Shown: in pieces, positions 22,715 through 33,902 of the stretch
Layout: the number at the start of each line of letters is the position of its first letter
Position numbering within the stretch: the stretch's first letter is position 1
Assembly: GCA_964019055.1 (NCBI GenBank)
Contig: OZ025208.1
Span: forward strand, 3,422,453 to 3,486,452
Reading direction: 5' to 3'
DNA from: Anthopleura xanthogrammica
Lineage: Eukaryota; Cnidaria; Anthozoa; Actiniaria; Actiniidae
Length of the DNA stretch: 64,000 nt
The notes under the pieces: model-generated
Told to the model about the DNA's origin: nothing
Database searches by the model: none
Seen by the model: only the letters and a program-made list of their open reading frames with translations
Translations under genes and position numbers: made by a program

Positions 22715-23372
22715 ATGAGCAAAAAGTGGGGGTTTCAGCAAACAGGGCACGCCGTCAGCGAAAAACCTGGTTTTGAGAGCCAAAATGGCCATTTTTCAGT
22801 TTTTTGGGCTAAATAGCTTTTTGTTTCAGCAAAACAGTGTTTTGGACACCGAAAATGTGCTTTCGTCGGCCAAAATGTGCGTTTAGCAGTGAAAACGTCG
22901 TGTTTTGAGCAAGAGAAAATTCTCAGCAAATTTCAAATTTTGTCAGCAAAAAACAGTTTTTTTGACCAAAAAGCACCTTTTCTCAGCCAAAACCCCATTT
23001 TTTTTCGCCAAAACGTCGTGTTTTTATCTCAAGAGGTATTTTCATGAGCAAAAAGTGGGGGTTTCAGCAAACAGGGCACGCCGTCAGCCAAAAACCTGGT
23101 TTTGAGAGCCAAAATGGCCATTTTTCAGTTTTTTGGGCTAAAAAGCTTTTTGTTTCAGCAAAACAGTGTTTTGGACACCGAAAATGTGCTTTCGTCGGCC
23201 AAAATGTGCGTTTAGCAGTGAAAACGTCGTGTTTTGAGCAAAAGAAAATTCTCAGCAAATTTCAAATTTTGTCAGCAAAAAACAGTTTTTTTGACCAAAA
23301 AGCACCTTTTCTCAGCCAAAACCCCATTTTTTTTCGCCAAAACGTCGTGTTTTTATCTCAAGAGGTATTTTC
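22715..23372. repeat. Further copy of the TAAATAG / GCCAAAAACC unit pair
   Basis: Unit 22715 (CTAAATAG, CAAGAG) and unit 23044 (GCCAAAAACC) repeat units 21728 and 22057 at a distance of 987 bp, i.e. three units. This suggests a trimer duplication overlaid on the larger six/seven-unit one. Confidence 0.8.
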
Positions 23373-26300
23373 ATGAGCAAAAAGTGGGGGTTTCAGCAAA
23401 CAGGGCACGCCGTCAGCGAAAAACCTGGTTTTGAGAGCCAAAATGGCCATTTTTCAGTTTTTTGGGCTAAGAAGCTTTTTGTTTCAGCAAAACAGTGTTT
23501 TGGACACCGAAAATGTGCTTTCGTCGGCCAAAATGTGCGTTTAGCAGTGAAAACGTCGTGTTTTGAGCAAAAGAAAATTCTCAGCAAATTTCAAATTTTG
23601 TCAGCAAAAAACAGTTTTTTTGACCAAAAAGCACCTTTTCTCAGCCAAAACCCCATTTTTTTTCGCCAAAACGTCGTGTTTTTATCTCAAGAGGTATTTT
23701 CATGAGCAAAAAGTGGGGGTTTCAGCAAACAGGGCACGCCGTCAGCGAAAAACCTGGTTTTGAGAGCCAAAATGGCCATTTTTCAGTTTTTTGGCCTAAA
23801 AAGCTTTTTGTTTCAGCAAAACAGTGTTTTGGACACCGAAAATGTGCTTTCGTCGGCCAAAATGTGCGTTTAGCAGTGAAAACGTCGTGTTTTGAGCAAA
23901 AGAAAATTCTCAGCAAATTTCAAATTTTGTCAGCAAAAAACAGTTTTTTTGACCAAAAAGCACCTTTTCTCAGCCAAAACCCCATTTTTTTTCGCCAAAA
24001 CGTCGTGTTTTTATCTCAAGAGGTATTTTCATGAGCAAAAAGTGGGGGTTTCAGCAAACAGGGCACGCCGTCAGCGAAAAACCTGGTTTTGAGAGCCAAA
24101 ATGGCCATTTTTCAGTTTTTTGGGCTAAGAAGCTTTTTGTTTCAGCAAAACAGTGTTTTGGACACCGAAAATGTGCTTTCGTCGGCCAAAATGTGCGTTT
24201 ACCAGTGAAAACGTCGTGTTTTGAGCAAAAGAAAATTCTCAGCAAATTTCAAATTTTGTCAGCAAAAAACAGTTTTTTTGACCAAAAAGCACCTTTTCTC
24301 AGCCAAAACCCCATTTTTTTTCGCCAAAACGTCGTGTTTTTATCTCAAGAGGTATTTTCATGAGCAAAAAGTGGGGGTTTCAGCAAACAGGGCACGCCGT
24401 CAGCGAAAAACCTGGTTTTGAGAGCCAAAATGGCCATTTTTCAGTTTTTTGGCCTAAAAAGCTTTTTGTTTCAGCAAAACAGTGTTTTGGACACCGAAAA
24501 TGTGCTTTCGTCGGCCAAAATGTGCGTTTAGCAGTGAAAACGTCGTGTTTTGAGCAAGAGAAAATTCTCAGCAAATTTCAAATTTTGTCAGCAAAAAACA
24601 GTTTTTTTGACCAAAAAGCACCTTTTCTCAGCCAAAACCCCATTTTTTTTCGCCAAAACGTCGTGTTTTTATCTCAAGAGGTATTTTCATGAGCAAAAAG
24701 TGGGGGTTTCAGCAAACAGGGCACGCCGTCAGCGAAAAACCTGGTTTTGAGAGCCAAAATGGCCATTTTTCAGTTTTTTGGGCTAAGAAGCTTTTTGTTT
24801 CAGCAAAACAGTGTTTTGGACACCGAAAATGTGCTTTCGTCGGCCAAAATGTGCGTTTACCAGTGAAAACGTCGTGTTTTGAGCAAAAGAAAATTCTCAG
24901 CAAATTTCAAATTTTGTCAGCAAAAAACAGTTTTTTTGACCAAAAAGCACCTTTTCTCAGCCAAAACCCCATTTTTTTTCGCCAAAACGTCGTGTTTTTA
25001 TCTCAAGAGGTATTTTCATGAGCAAAAAGTGGGGGTTTCAGCAAACAGGGCACGCCGTCAGCCAAAAACCTGGTTTTGAGAGCCAAAATGGCCATTTTTC
25101 AGTTTTTTGGGCTAAAAAGCTTTTTGTTTCAGCAAAACAGTGTTTTGGACACCGAAAATGTGCTTTCGTCGGCCAAAATGTGCGTTTAGCAGTGAAAACG
25201 TCGTGTTTTGAGCAAAAGAAAATTCTCAGCAAATTTCAAATTTTGTCAGCAAAAAACAGTTTTTTTGACCAAAAAGCACCTTTTCTCAGCCAAAACCCCA
25301 TTTTTTTTCGCCAAAACGTCGTGTTTTTATCTCAAGAGGTATTTTCATGAGCAAAAAGTGGGGGTTTCAGCAAACAGGGCACGCCGTCAGCGAAAAACCT
25401 GGTTTTGAGAGCCAAAATGGCCATTTTTCAGTTTTTTGGGCTAAGAAGCTTTTTGTTTCAGCAAAACAGTGTTTTGGACACCGAAAATGTGCTTTCGTCG
25501 GCCAAAATGTGCGTTTAGCAGTGAAAACGTCGTGTTTTGAGCAAAAGAAAATTCTCAGCAAATTTCAAATTTTGTCAGCAAAAAACAGTTTTTTTGACCA
25601 AAAAGCCCCTTTTCTCAGCCAAAACCCCATTTTTTTTCGCCAAAACGTCGTGTTTTTATCTCAAGAGGTATTTTCATGAGCAAAAAGTGGGGGTTTCAGC
25701 AAACAGGGCACGCCGTCAGCGAAAAACCTGGTTTTGAGAGCCAAAATGGCCATTTTTCAGTTTTTTGGGCTAAGAAGCTTTTTGTTTCAGCAAAACAGTG
25801 TTTTGGACACCGAAAATGTGCTTTCGTCGGCCAAAATGTGCGTTTAGCAGTGAAAACGTCGTGTTTTGAGCAAGAGAAAATTCTCAGCAAATTTCAAATT
25901 TTGTCAGCAAAAAACAGTTTTTTTGACCAAAAAGCACCTTTTCTCAGCCAAAACCCCATTTTTTTCGCCAAAACGTCGTGTTTTTATCTCAAGAGGTATT
26001 TTCATGAGCAAAAAGTGGGGGTTTCAGCAAACAGGGCACGCCGTCAGCGAAAAACCTGGTTTTGAGAGCCAAAATGGCCATTTTTCAGTTTTTTGGGCTA
26101 AGAAGCTTTTTGTTTCAGCAAAACAGTGTTTTGGACACCGAAAATGTGCTTTCGTCGACCAAAATGTGCGTTTAGCAGTGAAAACGTCGTGTTTTGAGCA
26201 AAAGAAAATTCTCAGCAAATTTCAAATTTTGTCAGCAAAAAACAGTTTTTTTGACCAAAAAGCACCTTTTCTCAGCCAAAACCCCATTTTTTTTCGCCAA

Positions 26301-26661
26301 AACGTCGTGTTTTTATCTCAAGAGGTATTTACATGAGCAAAAAGTGGGGGTTTCAGCAAACAGGGCACGCCGTCAGCGAAAAACCTGGTTTTGATAGCCA
26401 AAATGGCCATTTTTCAGTTTTTTGGGGAAAAAAGCTTTTTGTTTCAGCAAAACAGTGTTTTGGACACCGAAAATGTGCTTTCGTCGGCCAAAATGTGCGT
26501 TTAGCAGTGAAAACGTCGTGTTTTGAGCAAAAGAAAATTCTCAGCAAATTTCAAATTTTGTCAGCAAAAAACAGTTTTTTTGACCAAAAAGCACCTTTTC
26601 TCAGCCAAAACCCCATTTTTTTTCGCCAAAACGTCGTGTTTTTATCTCAAGAGGTATTTTC
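23373..26661. repeat. Mosaic block containing a 658-bp dimer repeat
   Basis: Ten units. Units 23702 and 24360 share TTTTGGCCTAAAAAG; units 24031 and 24689 share CTAAGAAGC plus TTTACCAGTG. They alternate, so 23702-24359 and 24360-25017 are two copies of a dimer. The G of CAAGAG is present only in the second copy. Unit 25018 has GCCAAAAACC, unit 25347 AAAAGCCCC, and unit 25676 is 328 bp. Unit 26333 is singular (TTTGATAGCC, TTTGGGGAAAAAAG), and its predecessor ends TATTTACATG. Confidence 0.88.
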
Positions 26662-29600
26662 ATGAGCAAAAAGTGGGGGTTTCAGCAAACAGGGCACGCC
26701 GTCAGCGAAAAACCTGGTTTTGAGAGCCAAAATGGCCATTTTTCAGTTTTTTGGGCTAAGAAGCTTTTTGTTTCAGCAAAACAGTGTTTTGGACACCGAA
26801 AATGTGCTTTCGTCGGTCAAAATGTGCGTTTAGCAGTGAAAACGTCGTGTTTTGAGCAAAAGAAAATTCTCAGCAAATTTCAAATTTTGTCAGCAAAAAA
26901 CAGTTTTTTTGACCAAAAAGCACCTTTTCTCAGCCAAAACTCCATTTTTTTTCGCCAAAACGTCGTGTTTTTATCTCAAGAGGTATTTTCATGAGCAAAA
27001 AGTGGGGGTTTCAGCAAACAGGGCACGCCGTCAGCGAAAAACCTGGTTTTGAGAGCCAAAATGGCCATTTTTCAGTTTTTTGGGCTAAGAAGCTTATTGT
27101 TTCAGCAAAACAGTGTTTTGGACACCGAAAATGTGCTTTCGTCGGCCAAAATGTGCGTTTAGCAGTGAAAACGTCGTGTTTTGAGCAAGAGAAAATTCTC
27201 AGCAAATTTCAAATTTTGTCAGCAAAAAACAGTTTTTTTGACCAAAAAGCACCTTTTCTCAGCCAAAACCCCATTTTTTTTTGGCCAAAACGTCGTGTTT
27301 TTATCTCAAGAGGTATTTTCATGAGCAAAAAGTGGGGGTTTCAGCAAACAGGGCACGCCGTCAGCGAAAAACCTGGTTTTGAGAGCCAAAATGGCCATTT
27401 TTCAGTTTTTTGGGCTAAAAAGCTTTTTGTTTCAGCAAAACAGTGTTTTGGACACCGAAAATGTGCTTTCGTCGGCCACAATGTGCGTTTAGCAGTGAAA
27501 ACGTCGTGTTTTGAGCAAAAGAAAATTCTCAGCAAATTTCAAATTTTGTCAGCAAAAAACAGTTTTTTTGACCAAAAAGCACCTTTTCTCAGCCAAAACC
27601 CCATTTTTTTTCGCCAAAACGTCGTGTTTTTATCTCAAGAGGTATTTTCATGAGCAAAAAGTGGGGGTTTCAGCAAACAGGGCACGCCGTCAGCGAAAAA
27701 CCTGGTTTTGAGAGCCAAAATGGCCATTTTTCAGTTTTTTGGGCTAAAAAGCTTTTTGTTTCAGCAAAACAGTGTTTTGGACACCGAAAATGTGCTTTCG
27801 TCGGCCAAAATGTGCGTTTAGCAGTGAAAACGTCGTGTTTTGAGCAAGAGAAAATTCTCAGCAAATTTCAAATTTTGTCAGCAAAAAACAGTTTTTTTGA
27901 CCAAAAAGCACCTTTTCTCAGCCAAAACCCCATTTTTTTTCGCCAAAACGTCGTGTTTTTATCTCAAGAGGTATTTTCATGAGCAAAAAGTGGGGGTTTC
28001 AGCAAACAGGGCACGCCGTCAGCGAAAAACCTGGTTTTGAGAGCCAAAATGGCCATTTTTCAGTTTTTTGGGCTAAAAAGCTTTTTGTTTCAGCAAAACA
28101 GTGTTTTGGACACCGAAAATGTGCTTTCGTCGGCCAAAATGTGCGTTTAGCAGTGAAAACGTCGTGTTTTGAGCAAGAGAAAATTCTCAGCAAATTTCAA
28201 ATTTTGTCAGCAAAAAACAGTTTTTTTGACCAAAAAGCACCTTTTCTCAGCCAAAACCCCATTTTTTTTTGGCCAAAACGTCGTGTTTTTATCTCAAGAG
28301 GTATTTTCATGAGCAAAAAGTGGGGGTTTCAGCAAACAGGGCACGCCGTCAGCGAAAAACCTGGTTTTGAGAGCAAAAATGGCCATTTTTCAGTTTTTTG
28401 GGCTAAAAAACTTTTTGTTTCAGCAAAACAGTGTTTTGGAAACCGGAAATTTGCTTTCGTCGACCAAAATGTGCGTTTAGCAGTGAAAACGTCGTGTTTT
28501 GAGCAAAAGAAAATTCTCAGCAAATTTCAAATTTTGTCAGCAAAAAACAGTTTTTTTGACCAAAAAGCACCTTTTCTCAGCCAAAACCCCATTTTTTTTC
28601 GCCAAAACGTCGTGTTTTTATCTCAAGAGGTATTTTCATGAGCAAAAAGTGGGGGTTTCAGCAAACAGGGCACGCCGTCAGCGAAAAACCTGGTTTTGAG
28701 AGCCAAAATGGCCATTTTTCAGTTTTTTGGGCTAAGAAGCTTTTTGTTTCAGCAAAACAGTGTTTTGGACACCGAAAATGTGCTTTCGTCGGCCAAAATG
28801 TGCGTTTAGCAGTGAAAACGTCGTGTTTTGAGCAAAAGAAAATTCTCAGCAAATTTCAAATTTTGTCAGCAAAAAACAGTTTTTTTGACCAAAAAGCACC
28901 TTTTCTCAGCCAAAACTCCATTTTTTTTCGCCAAAACGTCGTGTTTTTATCTCAAGAGGTATTTTCATGAGCAAAAAGTGGGGGTTTCAGCAAACAGGGC
29001 ACGCCGTCAGCCAAAAACCTGGTTTTGAGAGCCAAAATGGCCATTTTTCAGTTTTTTGGGCTAAAAAGCTTTTTGTTTCAGCAAAACAGTGTTTTGGACA
29101 CCGAAAATGTGCTTTCGTCGGCCAAAATGTGCGTTTAGCAGTGAAAACGTCGTGTTTTGAGCAAGAGAAAATTCTCAGCAAATTTCAAATTTTGTCAGCA
29201 AAAAACAGTTTTTTTGACCAAAAAGCACCTTTTCTCAGCCAAAACTCCATTTTTTTTCGCCAAAACGTCGTGTTTTTATCTCAAGAGGTATTTTCATGAG
29301 CAAAAAGTGGGGGCTTCAGCAAACAGGGCACGCCGTCAGCCAAAAACCTGGTTTTGAGAGCCAAAATGGCCATTTTTCAGTTTTTTGGGCTAAAAAGCTT
29401 TTTGTTTCAGCAAAACAGTGTTTTGGACACCGAAAATGTGCTTTCGTCGGCCAAAATGTGCGTTTAGCAGTGAAAACGTCGTGTTTTGAGCAAGAGAAAA
29501 TTCTCAGCAAATTTCAAATTTTGTCAGCAAAAAACAGTTTTTTTGACCAAAAAGCACCTTTTCTCAGCCAAAACCCCATTTTTTTTCGCCAAAACGTCGT

Positions 29601-32600
29601 GTTTTTATCTCAAGAGGTATTTTCATGAGCAAAAAGTGGGGGTTTCAGCAAACAGGGCACGCCGTCAGCGAAAAACCTGGTTTTGAGAGCCAAAATGGCC
29701 ATTTTTCAGTTTTTTGGGCTAAGAAGCTTTTTGTTTCAGCAAAACAGTGTTTTGGACACCGAAAATGTGCTTTCGTCGACCAAAATGTGCGTTTAGCAGT
29801 GAAAACGTCGTGTTTTGAGCAAAAGAAAATTCTCAGCAAATTTCAAATTTTGTCAGCAAAAAACAGTTTTTTTGACCAAAAAGCACCTTTTCTCAGCCAA
29901 AACCCCATTTTTTTTCGCCAAAACGTCGTGTTTTTATCTCAAGAGGTATTTTCATGAGCAAAAAGTGGGGGTTTCAGCAAACAGGGCACGCCGTCAGCGA
30001 AAAACCTGGTTTTGAGAGCCAAAATGGCCATTTTTCAATTTTTTGGGCTAAAAAGCTTTTTGTTTCAGCAAAACAGTGTTTTGGACACCGAAAATGTGCT
30101 TTCGTCGGCCACAATGTGCGTTTAGCAGTGAAAACGTCGTGTTTTGAGCAAAAGAAAATTCTCAGCAAATTTCAAATTTTGTCAGCAAAAAACAGTTTTT
30201 TTGACCAAAAAGCACCTTTTCTCAGCCAAAACCCCATTTTTTTTCGCCAAAACGTCGTGTTTTTATCTCAAGAGGTATTTTCATGAGCAAAAAGTGGGGG
30301 TTTCAGCAAACAGGGCACGCCGTCAGCGAAAAACCTGGTTTTGAGAGCCAAAATGGCCATTTTTCAGTTTTTTGGGCTAAAAAGCTTTTTGTTTCAGCAA
30401 AACAGTGTTTTGGACACCGAAAATGTGCTTTCGTCGGCCAAAATGTGCGTTTAGCAGTGAAAACGTCGTGTTTTGAGCAAGAGAAAATTCTCAGCAAATT
30501 TCAAATTTTGTCAGCAAAAAACAGTTTTTTTGATCAAAAAGCACCTTTTCTCAGCCAAAACCCCATTTTTTTTTGGCCAAAACGTCGTGTTTTTATCTCA
30601 AGAGGTATTTTCATGAGCAAAAAGTGGGGGTTTCAGCAAACAGGGCACGCCGTCAGCGAAAAACCTGGTTTTGAGAGCCAAAATGGCCATTTTTCAGTTT
30701 TTTGGGCTAAGAAGCTTTTTGTTTCAGCAAAACAGTGTTTTGGACACCGAAAATGTGCTTTCGTCGGCCAAAATGTGCGTTTAGCAGTGAAAACGTCGTG
30801 TTTTGAGCAAGAGAAAATTCTCAGCAAATTTCAAATTTTGTCAGCAAAAAACAGTTTTTTTGACCAAAAAGCACCTTTTCTCAGCCAAAACCCCATTTTT
30901 TTTCGCCAAAACGTCGTGTTTTTATCTCAAGAGGTATTTTCATGAGCAAAAAGTGGGGGTTTCAGCAAACAGGGCACGCCGTCAGCGAAAAACCTGGTTT
31001 TGAGAGCCAAAATGGCCATTTTTCAGTTTTTTGGGCTAAGAAGCTTTTTGTTTCAGCAAAACAGTGTTTTGGACACCGAAAATGTGCTTTCGTCGGCCAA
31101 AATGTGCGTTTAGCAGTGAAAACGTCGTGTTTTGAGCAAAAGAATATTCTCAGCAAATTTCAAATTTTGTCAGCAAAAAACAGTTTTTTTGACCAAAAAG
31201 CACCTTTTCTCAGCCAAAACCCCATTTTTTTTCGCCAAAACGTCGTGTTTTTATCTCAAGAGGTATTTTCATGAGCAAAAATTGGGGGTTTCAGCAAACA
31301 GGGCACGCCGTCAGCGAAAAACCTGGTTTTGAGAGCCAAAATGGCCATTTTTCAGTTTTTTGGGCTAAAAAGCTTTTTGTTTCAGCAAAACAGTGTTTTG
31401 GACACCGAAAATGTGCTTTCGTCGGCCAAAATGTGCGTTTAGCAGTGAAAACGTCGTGTTTTGAGCAAAAGAAAATTCTCAGCAAATTTCAAATTTTGTC
31501 AGCAAAAAACAGTTTTTTTGACCAAAAAGCACCTTTTCTCAGCCAAAACCCCATTTTTTTTCGCCAAAACGTCGTGTTTTTATCTCAAGAGGTATTTTCA
31601 TGAGCAAAAAGTGGGGGTTTCAGCAAACAGGGCACGCCGTCAGCGAAAAACCTGGTTTTGAGAGCCAAAATGGCCATTTTTCAGTTTTTTGGGCTAAAAA
31701 GCTTTTTGTTTCAGCAAAACAGTGTTTTGGACACCGAAAATGTGCTTTCGTCGGCCAAAATGTGCGTTTAGCAGTGAAAACGTCGTGTTTTGAGCAAGAG
31801 AAAATTCTCAGCAAATTTCAAATTTTGTCAGCAAAAAACAGTTTTTTTGACCAAAAAGCACCTTTTCTCAGCCAAAACCCCATTTTTTTTCGCCAAAACG
31901 TCGTGTTTTTATCTCAAGAGGTATTTTCATGAGCAAAAAGTGGGGGTTTCAGCAAATAGGGCACGCCGTCAGCGAAAAACCTGGTTTTGAGAGCCAAAAT
32001 GGCCATTTTTCAGTTTTTTGGGCTAAAAAGCTTTTTGTTTCAGCAAAACAGTGTTTTGGACACCGAAAATGTGCTTTCGTCGGCCAAAATGTGCGTTTAG
32101 CAGTGAAAACGTCGTGTTTTGAGCAAGAGAAAATTCTCAGCAAATTTCAAATTTTGTCAGCAAAAAACAGTTTTTTTGACCAAAAAGCACCTTTTCTCAG
32201 CCAAAACCCCATTTTTTTTCGCCAAAACGTCGTGTTTTTATCTCAAGAGGTATTTTCATGAGCAAAAAGTGGGGGTTTCAGCAAACAGGGCACGCCGTCA
32301 GCGAAAAACCTGGTTTTGAGAGCCAAAATGGCCATTTTTCAGTTTTTTGGGCTAAAAAGCTTTTTGTTTCAGCAAAACAGTGTTTTGGACACCGAAAATG
32401 TGCTTTCGTCGGCCAAAATGTGCGTTTAGCAGTGAAAACGTCGTGTTTTGAGCAAGAGAAAATTCTCAGCAAATTTCAAATTTTGTCAGCAAAAAACAGT
32501 TTTTTTGACCAAAAAGCACCTTTTCTCAGCCAAAACCCCATTTTTTTTCGCCAAAACGTCGTGTTTTTATCTCAAGAGGTATTTTCATGAGCAAAAAGTG

Positions 32601-33902
32601 GGGGTTTCAGCAAACAGGGCACGCCGTCAGCCAAAAACCTGGTTTTGAGAGCCAAAATGGCCATTTTTCAGTTTTTTGGGCTAAGAAGCTTTTTGTTTCA
32701 GCAAAACAGTGTTTTGGACACCGAAAATGTGCTTTCGTCGGCCAAAATGTGCGTTTAGCAGTGAAAACGTCGTGTTTTGAGCAAAAGAAAATTCTCAGCA
32801 AATTTCAAATTTTGTCAGCAAAAAACAGTTTTTTTGACCAAAAAGCACCTTTTCCCAGCCAAAACCCCATTTTTTTTCGCCAAAACGTCCTGTTTTTATC
32901 TCAAGAGGTATTTTCATGAGCAAAAAGTGGGGGTTTCAGCAAACAGGGCACGCCGTCAGCGAAAAACCTGGTTTTGAGAGCCAAAATGGCCATTTTTCAG
33001 TTTTTTGGGCTAAAAAGCTTTTTGTTTCAGCAAAACAGTGTTTTGGACACCGAAAATGTGCTTTCGTCGGCCAAAATGTGCGTTTAGCAGTGAAAACGTC
33101 GTGTTTTGAGCAAGAGAAAATTCTCAGCAAATTTCAAATTTTGTCAGCAAAAAACAGTTTTTTTGACCAAAAAGCACCTTTTCTCAGCCAAAACCCCATT
33201 TTTTTTCGCCAAAACGTCGTGTTTTTATCTCAAGAGGTATTTTCATGAGCAAAAAGTGGGGGTTTCAGCAAACAGGGCACGCCGTCAGCGAAAAACCTGG
33301 TTTTGAGAGCCAAAATGGCCATTTTTCAGTTTTTTGGGCTAAGAAGCTTTTTGTTTCAGCAAAACAGTGTTTTGGACACCGAAAATGTGCTTTCGTCGGC
33401 CAAAATGTGCGTTTAGCAGTGAAAACGTTGTGTTTTGAGCAAGAGAAAATTCTCAGCAAATTTCAAATTTTGTCAGCAAAAAACAGTTTTTTTGACCAAA
33501 AAGCACCTTTTCTCAGCCAAAACCCCATTTTTTTTCGCCAAAACGTCGTGTTTTTATCTCAAGAGGTATTTTCATGAGCAAAAAGTGGGGGTTTCAGCAA
33601 ACAGGGCACGCCGTCAGCGAAAAACCTGGTTTTGAGAGCCAAAATGGCCATTTTTCAGTTTTTTGGGCTAAGAAGCTTTTTGTTTCAGCAAAACAGTGTT
33701 TTGGACACCGAAAATGTGCTTTCGTCGGCCAAAATGTGCGTTTAGCAGTGAAAACGTCGTGTTTTGAGCAAAAGAAAATTCTCTTCAAATTTCAAATTTT
33801 GTCAGCAAAAAACAGTTTTTTTGACCAAAAAGCACCTTTTCTCAGCCAAAACCCCATTTTTTTTCGCCAAAACGTCGTGTTTTTATCTCAAGAGGTATTT
33901 TC
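26662..33902. repeat. Mosaic satellite block, 22 units, mixed subfamilies
   Basis: CAAAAG and CAAGAG units are intermixed here. Units 26991, 27979 and 30283 share a 330-bp form with nine T followed by GGCC. Units 26662, 28638, 28967 and 29296 share AAAACTCC. CTAAGAAGC occurs in seven units of this block and not to the right of 33574. Unit 30942 has AGAATATTC, unit 31271 AAAATTGGGGG, unit 31929 CAAATAGGG, and unit 33574 CTCTTCAAA. Every base still belongs to the satellite. Confidence 0.92.
28309..28637. repeat. Most diverged single unit
   Basis: This unit has about six substitutions clustered between 28370 and 28465: GAGCAAAAATGG, CTAAAAAACTTTTT (HindIII site lost), GGAAACCGGAAATTTGC and GTCGACC. 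Most other units show zero to three private changes. It is otherwise the standard length and orientation. Confidence 0.85.
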
